Shown here: piece after piece, positions 26,903 to 36,537 of the stretch
Position numbering within the stretch: the stretch's first letter is position 1
Layout of the letters: each line of letters begins with the position of its first letter
Assembly: GCF_000741295.1 (NCBI RefSeq)
Contig: NZ_JGZG01000005.1
Coordinates: forward strand, 310,001-374,000
Reading direction: 5' to 3'
Length of the DNA stretch: 64,000 bases
From: Bifidobacterium pseudolongum subsp. globosum
GTDB taxonomy: Bacteria > Actinomycetota > Actinomycetes > Actinomycetales > Bifidobacteriaceae
Translations under genes and position numbers: made by a program
Notes under the pieces: generated by a model
The model's database searches: none
What the model was told of the DNA's origin: nothing
The model's input: the letters and a program-made list of their open reading frames with translations, nothing else

Positions 26903-28123
26903 TCAGCGTTCCTGCAGCGCGCGGCGCAGGTTCGTGTCGAGCGCGTCCATGAATCCCTCCGTATCGAGCCACTCGTGGTCGGGGGCGATGAGCATCGCGA
27001 GGTCCTTGGTCATCTGGCCGCCCTCCACGGTCGAGATGATGGTCTGCTCAAGGGTTTCGGCGAAGTCGGCCACCGCTGGGGTGCCGTCGAGCTTCGCACG
27101 GTGCTTGAGGCCGCCGGTCCACGCGTAGATCGAGGCGATCGGGTTCGTCGAGGTCTTTTCGCCCTTCTGCCAACGGCGATAATGGCGCGTCACCGTGCCG
27201 TGTGCGGCCTCGGCCTCGACCGTCTGGCCGTCCGGCGTCATCAGCACAGAGGTCATCAGGCCGAGCGATCCGAAGCCTTGGGCCACGGTGTCGGACTGCA
27301 CATCGCCGTCGTAGTTCTTGCATGCCCACACATAACCGCCGTGCCACTTGAGCGAGCTGGCCACCATGTCGTCGATCAGGCGGTGCTCGTACGTCAGGCC
27401 CTCCTGCTCGAAACGCGTCTTGTATTCGGTGTCGAACACCTCGGCGAAGATGTCCTTGAACTCGCCGTCGTATGCCTTGAGGATCGTGTTCTTCGTGGAC
27501 AGGTACACGGGGTAGCCGCGCATGAGGCCGTAGTTGAAGCATGCGCGCGCGAATCCACGGATCGACTCATCGAGGTTGTACTGCACTTGTGCCACGCCGC
27601 TGCCGGGGTAGTTGAACACGAGGTGCTCGATCGGCGCCGAGCCATCCTCGGGCGTGAACGTGACGGTGAGCGAACCGGGGCCCGGCACCTTGAAATCGGT
27701 CGCCTTGTACTGGTCGCCAAAGGCGTGGCGGGCCACCACGATCGGTTTGGTCCATCCCGGCACCAGGCGTGGGATGTTCGAAATCACGATCGGTTCGCGG
27801 AAGATCGTGCCGCCCAGGATGTTGCGGATGGTGCCGTTGGGGGATTTCCACATCTTCTTGAGGCCGAACTCCTCGACGCGCGCTTCGTCCGGGGTGATCG
27901 TGGCGCATTTGACGCCCACATGCTCGCGCTTGATGGCCTCAGCCGCGTCGATCGTCACTTGGTCGTCGGTGGCGTCGCGGTTTTCGATGCCCAGATCGTA
28001 ATAGTCAAGATTCACGTCCAGATACGGCAGGATCAGTCGGTCCTTGATGTCTTTCCAGATGACGCGGGTCATCTCGTCGCCGTCGAGTTCGACGATGGTT
28101 CCTTCGACCTTGATTTTGGCCAT
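26903..28123 (-). CDS. icd: Isocitrate dehydrogenase, NADP-dependent, eukaryotic-type homodimeric
   Basis: Oxidises isocitrate to 2-oxoglutarate; in bifidobacteria, which lack a full TCA cycle, this supplies glutamate. The 406-residue protein begins [20 protein letters not shown], characteristic of the mitochondrial/cytosolic-type IDH (not E. coli Icd). It has NYDGDVQSD and the late [14 protein letters not shown] with [21 protein letters not shown] sits ahead of ATG 28123; a longer frame to 28183 lacks support. It is divergent from the guaB3-like gene across a 147-base promoter region. Confidence 0.96.
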   Translation of the reverse strand: MAKIKVEGTIVELDGDEMTRVIWKDIKDRLILPYLDVNLDYYDLGIENRDATDDQVTIDAAEAIKREHVGVKCATITPDEARVEEFGLKKMWKSPNGTIRNILGGTIFREPIVISNIPRLVPGWTKPIVVARHAFGDQYKATDFKVPGPGSLTVTFTPEDGSAPIEHLVFNYPGSGVAQVQYNLDESIRGFARACFNYGLMRGYPVYLSTKNTILKAYDGEFKDIFAEVFDTEYKTRFEQEGLTYEHRLIDDMVASSLKWHGGYVWACKNYDGDVQSDTVAQGFGSLGLMTSVLMTPDGQTVEAEAAHGTVTRHYRRWQKGEKTSTNPIASIYAWTGGLKHRAKLDGTPAVADFAETLEQTIISTVEGGQMTKDLAMLIAPDHEWLDTEGFMDALDTNLRRALQER

Positions 28124-28270
28124 GGGCTGCTTTCCTCCATGAGTGCTGATGCGTCCAACAGATTCCCCATATGCATAACGCATCCATGTTTCCGGTCGTG
28201 CACAATGTCCAAAAACACGTGGTGCACCGTGGCCCGCGCCGTGTCACGGCGGGGCATTAGCCTTGGAGCC

Positions 28271-29392
28271 ATGTCTCAGGAAATTGAAATCGGCCTCGGA
28301 AAAAAAGGCCGCATCGCATACGGGCTCGACGACATCTCGATTGTGCCGTCGCGCCGTACGCGCGACCCACAGGATGTGTCGACCGCGTGGCAGGTGGACG
28401 CCTACGAATTCGACATCCCGGTGATCGGCGCACCGATGGATTCGGTCACCAGCCCGAGCACGGCGATTGCGATGGGCAAGCTCGGCACGCTCGGCGTGCT
28501 CGACCTTGAGGGCTTGTGGACCCGTTACGACGACCCCGAGCCGATTCTGACCAAAATCGCCGAACTGCCGATCGACGAGGCCACCGCGTACATGCAGCAG
28601 GCATATGCCGAGCCGATCAAACCGGAGCTCATCGCAGCGCGCCTGCACGAGATCCGCGACGCCGGCGTCACCGTCGCCGGCTCGCTTTCGCCGCAGCGCA
28701 CCCAGCAGTACTATTCGACCGTGCTCAACGCGGGCGTGGATTTGTTCGTGATCCGCGGCACGTCCGTCTCCGCCGAACACGTCTCCACCGACCATGAGCC
28801 GCTCAATCTGAAGAAATTCATCTACGACCTCGACGTGCCCGTCATCGTCGGCGGCGCCGCCAACTACACCGCCGCGCTGCACCTCATGCGCGCCGGCGCG
28901 GCGGGCGTGCTCGTGGGCTTCGGCGGAGCGGCCGTCTCCGCCAATCGCAACACGATCGGCGTGCACGTGCCGCTCGCCACCGCCATCTCCGACGTGGCCG
29001 AAGCGCGCCGTGACTACATGGACGAATCCGGGGGACGCTACGTGCAGGTCATCGCCGACGGCGGCATGGGCGATTCCGGCAGTTTCGTGACGGCGTTGGC
29101 CATGGGCGCCGACGCCGCGATGCTCGGCGCCCCGCTCGCCCGCGCCACAGAGGCGCCAGGGCACGGCACCCACTGGGGCGCCGAAGCGCGCCATGCAAGC
29201 CTGCCGCGCGGCATGCGCACGACCGTGGGCACTGTCGGCACACTCGAGGAAATCCTCTATGGGCCGAGCCATCTGGCCGACGGCAAGACGAATTTCATCG
29301 GTGCGCTGCGCCGCGCCATGGCGTCGACGGGATATGTCGACGTGAAGAACTTCCAGCGTTGTGATGTGGTGGTGACGCCGACCGGGCAGTGA
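28271..29392 (+). CDS. guaB3: IMP dehydrogenase-related protein (GuaB3 type)
   Basis: A 373-residue TIM-barrel protein of the actinobacterial GuaB3 family: GLDDISIVPSRRTRDP at the N terminus, GAPMDSVTSPSTAIA, then IADGGMGDSGSFVTALAMGAD and a late TVGTVGTLEEILYGP. It lacks the CBS domains of true IMP dehydrogenase. Family members have been linked to purine interconversion; a GMP reductase-like reaction is debated, and I do not assert one. A TAGCCT box ends 7 bases before the ATG, and GGAG overlaps the same space, so either leaderless or SD-led start is possible. Confidence 0.9.
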   Translation: MSQEIEIGLGKKGRIAYGLDDISIVPSRRTRDPQDVSTAWQVDAYEFDIPVIGAPMDSVTSPSTAIAMGKLGTLGVLDLEGLWTRYDDPEPILTKIAELPIDEATAYMQQAYAEPIKPELIAARLHEIRDAGVTVAGSLSPQRTQQYYSTVLNAGVDLFVIRGTSVSAEHVSTDHEPLNLKKFIYDLDVPVIVGGAANYTAALHLMRAGAAGVLVGFGGAAVSANRNTIGVHVPLATAISDVAEARRDYMDESGGRYVQVIADGGMGDSGSFVTALAMGADAAMLGAPLARATEAPGHGTHWGAEARHASLPRGMRTTVGTVGTLEEILYGPSHLADGKTNFIGALRRAMASTGYVDVKNFQRCDVVVTPTGQ

Positions 29393-29415
29393 CCGGGTCT
29401 TCCTGCGCATTGGAC

Positions 29416-29455
29416 CGTGTGGGCCGCCGTTCCCTATGGGATGGCGGCCCACACG
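29416..29455 (+). terminator. Long hairpin after the guaB3-like gene
   Basis: CGTGTGGGCCGCC (29416-29428) pairs with GGCGGCCCACACG (29443-29455), extended by a further five inner pairs including wobbles. No T tract follows. Confidence 0.65.
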
Positions 29456-29701
29456 CGTATATGCGGCGGGGGCGAACCGGGGCGTGTAGCAGGTATATAT
29501 ATCGAAATTGTGAAACATTGGATATTTATACTATACATTTTCTTTCGTCAACAATATGTGTAGAAAATAGGAATAATTTGTAAAGCTTATTGTATTCCCC
29601 CTGTTGGCGCAGTCTGTGGTTGCAATAATTGGGCACGGTTGGGCGTAATGCGACCCGACCGGTCCACGGCGATATGCCACCACAAACAGCAAAGGAGGAT
29701 A
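29456..29701 (+). other. AT-rich promoter region ahead of the Rv3235-like gene
   Basis: About 245 bases without a gene. The part at 29495-29590 is far richer in A and T than the rest of the window, with runs such as GGTATATATATCG and GGATATTTATACTATAC. TACTAT at about 29530-29535 with TTGTGA upstream is a possible promoter, which is uncertain. The region ends with AAAGGAGG, the strongest ribosome-binding site in the window, immediately before the next gene. Confidence 0.5.
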
Positions 29702-30214
29702 ATGACCGAACAGAAGATAGAGGAACTCGAACCGGTCACCCCGTTCATGATGCGAAGGCCGGAGATGCTGCCGTCGTTCGACGGCGTGATTCCACTGCAA
29801 TCGTCTTCGGAGCCCGCGCGCTACCGTGTTGTATCGTGTCTGTCGCGTACATTCAACGCGGAACAAGTCCACGAACTCGTCATGCACGTGTGCCGTGTGA
29901 CCTGCGTGGCCGTCGAGATCCTGCGCAGGCGCCAGCCGAGCCGAATCCTCGCGAAATTCGCGGAGCCGGAATGCATCGAACGGCTCGAATACATGCGTTC
30001 GCTGCTTTCCGACTACATGGAGGAACTCGCAGTGCTGCACAAGCGGCACATCTACCCGCCAGTTGAGTTCGTCTGGCTCAATGGGGTATTGACAAGCGAA
30101 TGCAAACTCGACATCTCGTTGGGTATGCGCGTCGGCGCGCAGACCCATGTGGGAGGCTTGGTGTTCGAGCGCAAACGGGGCCGTTGGATCTGCATGATGG
30201 TGGATATCGGCTGA
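29702..30214 (+). CDS. Rv3235-family (DUF6459-like) protein
   Basis: A 170-residue soluble protein. The arrangement VAVEILRRRQPSRILAKFAE (a helix with the RPxxxL pattern), then a variable middle, and the closing RGRWICMMVDIG match the actinobacterial Rv3235 family, whose C terminus ends in a W-x-C-xxxxxG motif. In other actinobacteria this family lies near secA and prfB; I see neither here. Function unknown. ATG 29702 is fixed by AAAGGAGG five bases ahead. It lies 37 bases ahead of the acyl-CoA ligase. Confidence 0.75.
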   Translation: MTEQKIEELEPVTPFMMRRPEMLPSFDGVIPLQSSSEPARYRVVSCLSRTFNAEQVHELVMHVCRVTCVAVEILRRRQPSRILAKFAEPECIERLEYMRSLLSDYMEELAVLHKRHIYPPVEFVWLNGVLTSECKLDISLGMRVGAQTHVGGLVFERKRGRWICMMVDIG

Positions 30215-30238
30215 TGGCGAGCGTGCGGGCGTGTGGGT

Positions 30239-30244
30239 TATAGT
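30239..30244 (+). promoter_or_regulatory. Candidate -10 box of the acyl-CoA ligase, leaderless geometry
   Basis: TATAGT at 30239-30244 ends 7 bases before ATG 30252. GTGGA between them could also serve as a weak ribosome-binding site. No clear -35 is seen. Confidence 0.45.
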
Positions 30245-30251
30245 GGAATGC

Positions 30252-32294
30252 ATGCTCAGGGAATATGGACTCGACAACATCTATGTCACCACTCAGAATG
30301 ACACTGTCTATGCATTGCTTTCGGACCGCGCGTTGGCGGATCCGGACGATCTGATAGCGCAGTGGAAGGATGAGCGCACACGGCAATGGAACGACGTGTA
30401 CGCCGGTGAGATGTTGGCACAGGTGCGCAGCGTGGCCAAAGGCCTCATGGCGCTTGGCGCGAAGCCGGGGAGCACCGTGGTGATCTACTCCGCCACATGC
30501 TATGAATGGGGAGTGCTCGACTTCGCCTGTGCGGCCATCGGCGCGGTCTCCGTGCCGATCTATGAGACCGATTCCATGAAACAGGCTTCCTCGATCGTGC
30601 ACGAGGTGCACCCCTCGATCGCCTTCGGCGGCGATGAGGCGCACACCCAGACGCTCGAGGCGATCGCCGAGGTTGAAGACGTGCTCACGCACGTCTTCAA
30701 CCTGAGCAACGGCGCGCTTGAGGCGTTGATCAATCTGGGCGAGGGTGTCAGCGACGATGCGCTCGATGAGGCGATCGCGCGCGTGCGTGCCGATGACCTG
30801 CTCACCATCGTCTACACATCCGGCTCCACCGGGGCCCCCAAGGGCGCCATGCTCTCCAACCGCAACTTCACGCACATCGTCAAGAACGGCTACGAAGTGC
30901 TTCCTGAGATGCTCTATGAGCCAAGCCGACTGCTGCTGTTCCTGCCCCTCGCGCATTGCTTCGCGCGCTACATCCAATACACGGCCATCGGCGGCCACGG
31001 CGTCGTGGGCTATGTGCCCGGCGCCAAGCACTTGCTCGCCGATCTGCGCGGGTTCAAACCCACCTATCTGCTCGGCGTGCCGCGTGTGTTCGAAAAGGTG
31101 TTCAACGCGGCCTCTCAGAAAGCCGGCGCCGGATTGCGCGGGCGCATCTTCGCGAATGCGGTCAGGCATTTCGAGGACTGGTCCAAGATGGAAAGCGAGC
31201 ACAAGCACCCGTCGCTGGCCATGCGCATGAAGCATTCGTTCTACATGAGCACGGTCGCCACATCGTTCCGCTCCGCGCTCGGACCGAACCTGCGCTACCT
31301 CGCGTGCGGTGGCGCTCCGATCAACACCGACCTTGTGCACTTCTTCAACGGCATGGACGACATCACGTTCATCCAGGGCTATGGTATGACCGAAACGGCC
31401 GCACCGATGATGGTGAATTGGCAGAAGGCCAACCGACCCGGCTCCGTGGGGCGCCCCGGTCCCGGTATGGCGGTGCGCACCGCCGAAGACGGGGAAATCG
31501 AAGTCAATGGCCCCAACGTGTTTCTGGGGTACTACAAGAACCGCGAGAAGACCGACGAGGTGCTCGAGCCGAGCGGCTGGCTGCATACCGGTGACCTCGG
31601 GTACATCGACGACGATGGGTTCCTCTATATCACCGGGCGCAAGAAGGACATCATCATCACCGCCGGAGGCAAGAACGTCTCGCCGGCGCCGATGGAGAAC
31701 GCGATCAACGAATGCCCGATCGTGGCGCACACGGTCGTGGTCGGCGACAACAAGCCGTTCATCGGGGCGTTGGTCACGCTCGACCCGGAGATGATCGGCA
31801 GCTGGCTCGCCGAACGTGGGCTGGACCCCCACATGCCCCTTGAGGACGTGGCGCATAGCGACGCTGTGCATGCGTACATCCAGCAATACGTGGACCAGGC
31901 CAACGCCAATGTGTCGCGTGCGGAATCGGTGCGCAAGTTCATCGTGCTGCCGCACGATTTCAGTGTCGAGGAAGGCATGATGACCGCCAGCATGAAAGTG
32001 GTCCGGCCGAAGGTGCTCGCCGCGTACGCCGGGGTCATCGAGGGCGAGCTGTACGCTCCTGTCCCGTCGAACCGTCCCGTGCCCGTGAGCGTGCAGATCC
32101 TGGAAAGCACCACGGAGACCGTCAAGCGGGCGGGTGAATCGATGCGCCACGCCTCCGAGAACGTCTCGCCGCGTGTGCGCCAGGCGATCGACACCGTGCA
32201 GGAGCGTCTCGGCGAATGGCAGCAGGACCATGCCGAGACCGCGGAAGACGCATCGGCGGCCAAGGAGCCGCCAAGCCAAGAAGAGGAGAGGTAA
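30252..32294 (+). CDS. Long-chain fatty acid-CoA ligase (AMP-forming)
   Basis: Activates fatty acids with ATP and CoA; in bifidobacteria, which lack beta-oxidation, this would serve lipid incorporation. The 680-residue ANL enzyme has the P-loop [11 protein letters not shown] at 188-198, [24 protein letters not shown] and [13 protein letters not shown] near the C-terminal domain. The last 50 residues are acidic and disordered. ATG 30252 is preferred over GTG 30231 because of the TATAGT box. def follows four bases after the stop, preceded by GAGGAGAGG, so the two are likely co-transcribed. Confidence 0.93.
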   Translation: MLREYGLDNIYVTTQNDTVYALLSDRALADPDDLIAQWKDERTRQWNDVYAGEMLAQVRSVAKGLMALGAKPGSTVVIYSATCYEWGVLDFACAAIGAVSVPIYETDSMKQASSIVHEVHPSIAFGGDEAHTQTLEAIAEVEDVLTHVFNLSNGALEALINLGEGVSDDALDEAIARVRADDLLTIVYTSGSTGAPKGAMLSNRNFTHIVKNGYEVLPEMLYEPSRLLLFLPLAHCFARYIQYTAIGGHGVVGYVPGAKHLLADLRGFKPTYLLGVPRVFEKVFNAASQKAGAGLRGRIFANAVRHFEDWSKMESEHKHPSLAMRMKHSFYMSTVATSFRSALGPNLRYLACGGAPINTDLVHFFNGMDDITFIQGYGMTETAAPMMVNWQKANRPGSVGRPGPGMAVRTAEDGEIEVNGPNVFLGYYKNREKTDEVLEPSGWLHTGDLGYIDDDGFLYITGRKKDIIITAGGKNVSPAPMENAINECPIVAHTVVVGDNKPFIGALVTLDPEMIGSWLAERGLDPHMPLEDVAHSDAVHAYIQQYVDQANANVSRAESVRKFIVLPHDFSVEEGMMTASMKVVRPKVLAAYAGVIEGELYAPVPSNRPVPVSVQILESTTETVKRAGESMRHASENVSPRVRQAIDTVQERLGEWQQDHAETAEDASAAKEPPSQEEER

Positions 32295-32298
32295 TACC

Positions 32299-32784
32299 GT
32301 GGCAATCCGAGACATACGAGTGGTTCCCGACCCCGTGCTACGCACGCCGTGCGATCCGATCACCGACATCACGCCGGCCATCCGGCGTCTTGTGGACGAC
32401 CTGCTCGACACGGTGAACGACCCGGGTCGTGCAGGCGTCTCCGCGAACCAGATCGGCGTAAGCCTGCGTGCGTTCTCGTACAACATCGACGGCACGATCG
32501 GATACATCCTCAACCCGGTGCTGGAAGAGACGAGCGGCGAACAATACGGTGACGAAGGTTGCCTGTCGCTTCCAGGCCTGTGGTACAAGACGCCGCGCGC
32601 GGATTATGCGCGTGTGCGAGGCATCGATCTGGACGGCAACGAGGTCGTGCTCGAAGGATCCGGACTCATGGGCCGCATGCTGCAGCATGAGACCGACCAC
32701 CTTGACGGGCACTTGTACATCGACCGTCTCGAGAAGGACGAACGCCGTGCGGCGATGCGCCGCATGCGCAGTCTGAACGCCTGA
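32299..32784 (+). CDS. def: Peptide deformylase
   Basis: Removes the formyl group from N-terminal methionine of new proteins. The 161-residue protein has all three motifs: GVSANQIG (normally GxGLAAxQ), EGCLSLP with metal ligand C88, and QHETDHLDG with H130 and H134. It starts at GTG after a strong GAGGAGAGG. It is co-transcribed with the acyl-CoA ligase and followed by a hairpin. Type is closer to the actinobacterial class than to E. coli Def, judging by the variant first motif. Confidence 0.95.
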   Translation: MAIRDIRVVPDPVLRTPCDPITDITPAIRRLVDDLLDTVNDPGRAGVSANQIGVSLRAFSYNIDGTIGYILNPVLEETSGEQYGDEGCLSLPGLWYKTPRADYARVRGIDLDGNEVVLEGSGLMGRMLQHETDHLDGHLYIDRLEKDERRAAMRRMRSLNA

Positions 32785-32801
32785 GCGCATGACCACCAAG
32801 G

Positions 32802-32832
32802 CCCGCACCACGCCCACGCCGCGTGGTGCGGG
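32802..32832 (+). terminator. Hairpin downstream of def
   Basis: CCCGCACCACGC (32802-32813) pairs perfectly with GCGTGGTGCGGG (32821-32832), loop 7 bases. No T tract. Confidence 0.65.
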
Positions 32833-33034
32833 TCTCATGCTATCATGTGCAGTTGGTGCGCCAACCGGCGCCCGCCGCGTTCGCGAGCGGTGGCGCCACC
32901 CCTAATATCGTCAACCGGCGTGCCGCCAAATTCGCGCCATGTACGCGAAGGCCCGTGTCGGTCGGTCATCGCACACGATGACTGCACGCGGGAACGCATG
33001 GCCAGGCAATAACCGACAGGAAGGTAGTAATACC
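32833..33034 (+). promoter_or_regulatory. Long untranslated leader and promoter region of rpsB-tsf
   Basis: About 200 bases between the def hairpin and rpsB with no gene. TATCAT at 32841-32846 is a possible -10 box. A GTTGG/CCAAC hairpin and a pair of GGCGCC blocks follow, so the leader may be structured. Ribosomal protein leaders often carry an autoregulatory binding site, but I cannot identify one here. Confidence 0.35.
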
Positions 33035-33949
33035 ATGGCTCAGATTACGATGAGCGAAATGCTGAAGGCCGGTCTCCAGTTCGGCCACCAGACCCGCCGC
33101 TGGAACCCGAAGATGAAGCAGTACATCCTCACCCAGCGCAACGGCATCTACATCATCGACCTCTTCAAGACGCTCGACCTGATTGACGTCGCCTACGACT
33201 TCATCAAGACCACCGTGGCCCACGGCGGCACCGTGCTGTTCGTCGGCACCAAGAAGCAGGCCCAGGAGGCCATCAAGACCCAGGCCACCCGTGTGAACAT
33301 GCCTTACGTGTGCGAGCGTTGGCTCGGCGGCATGCTCACCAACTTCCAGACCGTCTCCAAGCGCGTCACCCGTCTCAAGGAACTCGAGGAGATGGACTTC
33401 TCCGACGTGCACGGCTCCGGCCTGACCAAGAAGGAGCTCCTGCTCCTTGAGCGTGAGAAGGACAAGCTGGAGAAGCAGCTTGGCGGCATTCGCAACATGA
33501 ACCGCACGCCGTCCGCGATGTTCGTCGTCGACGTCAACAAGGAAGCACTGGCTGTCGAGGAAGCCCACAAGCTGGGCATTCCGGTCGTCGCGATCATCGA
33601 CACCAACTCCGATCCGGACGTCGTCGAATACCCGATTCCGGCCAACGATGACGCTATCCGCGGCATCGAACTGCTCACCACGCTGTTCGCCGACGCCGTC
33701 GCCGATGGTCTGCTGGAGCGCTCCGGCAAGTCCACCAAGGCCGAAGGTGAATCCGATGCGCAGCCGATGGCCGCCTGGGAGAAGGAACTGCTCGAGAACG
33801 ACGAGAAGACCACCCTGCGTGAAGACGCCGTGGTCACCGAGAACGCCGTCCTCAAGGCCGACGAGAAGGAAGGCGCTTCGTCCGAAGCGGCCCGCGCCGA
33901 CGCGCAGTTTGAGGAATCCGAAGCGAAGCAGGACGAAGAGTCCAAGTGA
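33035..33949 (+). CDS. rpsB: 30S ribosomal protein S2
   Basis: The 304-residue protein starts [20 protein letters not shown], the S2 signature, with WNPKMKQYI and [13 protein letters not shown] following. The conserved core ends near residue 230 and is followed by an acidic tail rich in E, D, A and K (about 70 residues), as in other actinobacterial S2 proteins. AAGG lies 11 bases ahead of ATG 33035. It forms an operon with tsf, 72 bases downstream. Confidence 0.97.
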   Translation: MAQITMSEMLKAGLQFGHQTRRWNPKMKQYILTQRNGIYIIDLFKTLDLIDVAYDFIKTTVAHGGTVLFVGTKKQAQEAIKTQATRVNMPYVCERWLGGMLTNFQTVSKRVTRLKELEEMDFSDVHGSGLTKKELLLLEREKDKLEKQLGGIRNMNRTPSAMFVVDVNKEALAVEEAHKLGIPVVAIIDTNSDPDVVEYPIPANDDAIRGIELLTTLFADAVADGLLERSGKSTKAEGESDAQPMAAWEKELLENDEKTTLREDAVVTENAVLKADEKEGASSEAARADAQFEESEAKQDEESK

Positions 33950-34021
33950 CGTTTCCCGGTGGCGCGCAAGGCGCGCCACCGCTTCCAATCGTTACACCAT
34001 TCATCAATCAAGGAGATATCA

Positions 34022-34882
34022 ATGGCAGCCATTACCGCAGCATTGATCAAGCAGGTCCGTGAAGAGACCGGCGCAGGCATGATGGACGTCAAGAAGGCGC
34101 TCACCGAAGCCGAAGGCGACGTCGCCCGCGCAAAGGAAATCATCCGCGCCAAGGGCATCCAGGCCGCCGGCAAGCGTGAAGGCCGCAAGGCCCAGGAAGG
34201 CACGATCGCCTCCACCGTCGTCGACTCGGCCAACGGCCAGACCGGCTATGCCGTCGAGCTCAACTCGGAGACCGACTTCGTGGCCAAGACCCCGAAGTTC
34301 GTCGACTTCGCCGACACCGTGCTCGCCGCGGCCGTCAAGGTCAACGCCAACGGCATCGACGATGTGCTCGCCGCCCCGAGCGACGAAGGCACCGTCAAGG
34401 AATCCGTCGAAGAAGCCGCCGCGCTGTTCGGCGAGCATGTCAAGATCGGCCAGTTCGCCAAGATCGAAGGCCCGCGCGTCGAGATCTACGCGCACAAGAA
34501 GTCCGCAGAGATGCCGCCGAGCATCGTCGCGATGATCGCCACCGATGAGGCCGGCGCAGCCGTGGCCCATGAGGCGGCCCTGCAGATTTCCGCCATGGGC
34601 GCCCAGTGGCTGTCGCGCGAGGACGTGCCGGAGGACATCGTGGAATCCGAGCGCCGCGTCGCCACCGAGAAGTCCCTCGCCGAGGGCAAGCCGGAGAAGA
34701 TCGTCCCGAAGATCGTCGAAGGCCGCCTCAACGCGTTCTTCAAGGAGAACGTGCTGCTCGAGCAGGCCTATGTCAAGGATCCGTCCAAGACGATCGGCGA
34801 CCTGTTCAAGGAAGTCGGCGGCCAAGCTCTGGCTTTCGCCCGCCTCGAGGTCGGCAAGGGCCCGGAGGCCGACGCCGAGTGA
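34022..34882 (+). CDS. tsf: Elongation factor Ts
   Basis: Nucleotide exchange factor that regenerates EF-Tu-GTP. The 286-residue protein has VREETGAGMMDVKKAL near the N terminus and ELNSETDFVAK in the core, both family signatures. AAGGAG sits seven bases ahead of the ATG. It follows rpsB and is ended by a strong terminator, so pyrH has its own promoter. Confidence 0.97.
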   Translation: MAAITAALIKQVREETGAGMMDVKKALTEAEGDVARAKEIIRAKGIQAAGKREGRKAQEGTIASTVVDSANGQTGYAVELNSETDFVAKTPKFVDFADTVLAAAVKVNANGIDDVLAAPSDEGTVKESVEEAAALFGEHVKIGQFAKIEGPRVEIYAHKKSAEMPPSIVAMIATDEAGAAVAHEAALQISAMGAQWLSREDVPEDIVESERRVATEKSLAEGKPEKIVPKIVEGRLNAFFKENVLLEQAYVKDPSKTIGDLFKEVGGQALAFARLEVGKGPEADAE

Positions 34883-34926
34883 CTTTGACGGCATAGCCTA
34901 CGCTGGGCATGCCGCCCACTGTCGTG

Positions 34927-34973
34927 ACGGGGTTGTCGACGCATGCGAGCCATGCGCCGACAACCCCGTTTTC
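34927..34973 (+). terminator. Terminator of the rpsB-tsf operon
   Basis: A 19-base arm (34927-34945, ACGGGGTTGTCG then CGCATG with one mismatch) pairs with 34951-34969, loop five bases, followed by TTTTC. One of the few long hairpins here with a T run. Confidence 0.85.
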
Positions 34974-35074
34974 GTATGCGTCCCGTGGTGTCGCGCGTCA
35001 TGGGTGCGGTGTCGCACCGGGCCGATACGCTAAACAACGGTAAGACATGAGATACATGTGCAGAAAGGTGCGGC

Positions 35075-35821
35075 ATGGCACTTGACAACACCGAGGACAA
35101 ACCTCGTAGAGTATTGCTCAAACTGTCCGGCGAGGCATTCGGCGGTGGCCATGTGGGGGTGGACACCGGCGTGGTCCGCCGCATCGCTTCGGAAATCGTA
35201 CCGGCGGTCGCCCAAGGGGTGCAGGTCGCGATCGTGACCGGCGGTGGCAACTTCTTCCGCGGTGCGGAACTGCAGCAGGCGGGCATCGACCGCTCGCGCG
35301 GCGACTACATGGGCATGCTTGGCACCGTCATGAACTGTTTGGCGTTGCAGGACTTCCTCGAGCAGGAAGGGCAGGCCACCCGCGTGCAGACCGCGATCAC
35401 GATGGGGCAGGTCGCCGAGCCGTACATTCCGCTGAAGGCCATCCGCCACTTAGAAAAGGGCCGCGTGGTCATTTTCGGCGCCGGTGCAGGCATGCCGTAT
35501 TTCTCGACCGACACGGTGTCGATCCAGCGTGCCCTCGAAATCCATTGCGACGAAGTGCTCATGGGCAAGAACGGCGTGGACGGCGTGTACACCGCCGACC
35601 CGCGCAAGGATCCGCAGGCCAAGCGCTTCTCCGCGTTGAGCTACAAGCGCGCCCTGGTTGACAACCTTGCGGTCATGGACGCTTCGGCCATGGCCATGGC
35701 GCGCGACAACAACCAGAGCATCCGCGTCTTCGGACTCGAGGAACCGGGCAACGTCACGGGAGCCCTCTTGGGCGAATCCATTGGTACGCTGGTGTCCAAT
35801 GGAGAATCGCACCTCGCCTGA
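35075..35821 (+). CDS. pyrH: Uridylate kinase
   Basis: Phosphorylates UMP to UDP. Bacterial UMP kinase of the amino-acid-kinase fold, 248 residues: [12 protein letters not shown] at the N terminus, [10 protein letters not shown], the DxxGM segment as [11 protein letters not shown], and [21 protein letters not shown] precedes ATG 35075. It lies 42 bases ahead of frr, the conserved pyrH-frr order after rpsB-tsf. Confidence 0.97.
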   Translation: MALDNTEDKPRRVLLKLSGEAFGGGHVGVDTGVVRRIASEIVPAVAQGVQVAIVTGGGNFFRGAELQQAGIDRSRGDYMGMLGTVMNCLALQDFLEQEGQATRVQTAITMGQVAEPYIPLKAIRHLEKGRVVIFGAGAGMPYFSTDTVSIQRALEIHCDEVLMGKNGVDGVYTADPRKDPQAKRFSALSYKRALVDNLAVMDASAMAMARDNNQSIRVFGLEEPGNVTGALLGESIGTLVSNGESHLA

Positions 35822-35863
35822 CGGCGGGCGGGCACGACCAATTCCATATCAAAGGAGAACAAC

Positions 35864-36418
35864 ATGGCAAATCTTGTGGACCAGGCCAAGGGCCAGATGG
35901 AGAAGTCCATCGAATCGACCAAGGAGAACTTCGCGGGCATCCGCACGGGCCGCGCGAACCCGGCTCTGCTCAACGGCATCACCGTCGAGTATTACGGCGC
36001 CCCGACCCTGTTGAAGGCCGTGGCGACGATCGGTGTGCCGGAGCCGCGCACGCTTTCGGTGACACCGTTCGACCCATCGCAGGCGAACGCGGTGGAAAAG
36101 GCGCTGCGTGACTCCGACCTGGGCGCAAGCCCGCGCCGCAATGGCGCGCAGATCCTGCTCACCATGCCCGAACTGACCGAGGACCGCCGCAAGGAATACG
36201 TCAAGCTCGCCAAGACCAAGGCGGAGGATGGCAAGGTCGCGGTGCGCAACATCCGCCGCAAGGCCAAGGAATCCATCGACAAGGCCGTCAAGGACGGCGA
36301 GATGGGCGAGGATGAGGGCGAGCGCCTGCTCAAGGACCTCGACAAGGTGACCAAGCAGGTCACCGACCAGCTGGATGCGCTGCTCGACAGCAAGCAGAAG
36401 GAGATCATGGAGGTGTGA
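35864..36418 (+). CDS. frr: Ribosome recycling factor
   Basis: Splits the post-termination ribosome with EF-G. The 184-residue protein has FAGIRTGRANPALLNGI and the late KVAVRNIRRKAKE segment, both typical, plus the C-terminal helix bundle. AAAGGAG lies seven bases ahead of the ATG. It is separated from cdsA by a large nested hairpin at 36431. Confidence 0.97.
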   Translation: MANLVDQAKGQMEKSIESTKENFAGIRTGRANPALLNGITVEYYGAPTLLKAVATIGVPEPRTLSVTPFDPSQANAVEKALRDSDLGASPRRNGAQILLTMPELTEDRRKEYVKLAKTKAEDGKVAVRNIRRKAKESIDKAVKDGEMGEDEGERLLKDLDKVTKQVTDQLDALLDSKQKEIMEV

Positions 36419-36430
36419 CCTCCCCATGGT

Positions 36431-36492
36431 GAACGGGTGCGCCGCATGCATGCCGCCGTCGCACGGTGGCCCTCCATGCGGCGCACCCGTTC
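36431..36492 (+). terminator. Large nested hairpin between frr and cdsA
   Basis: GAACGGGTGCGCCGCATG (36431-36448) is perfectly complementary to 36475-36492; inside the 26-base loop, GCCGCCGT and ACGGTGGC form a second stem. No T tract. It lies 12 bases beyond the frr stop. Confidence 0.7.
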
Positions 36493-36537
36493 GCATTATT
36501 CACGACGAACCGGTTTTTCGAAGACGCGAGGCACCGC

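Noticed and set aside
26465-29392. 975-residue plus-strand frame running into the guaB3-like gene
   Set aside because: Only the last 373 residues match a protein family; the rest is antisense to icd and the lipoprotein gene. The start is placed at 28271.
30078-32588. 836-residue open frame on the minus strand
   Set aside because: Antisense shadow of the acyl-CoA ligase; it also crosses def and the Rv3235-like gene, which have clear motifs on the plus strand.
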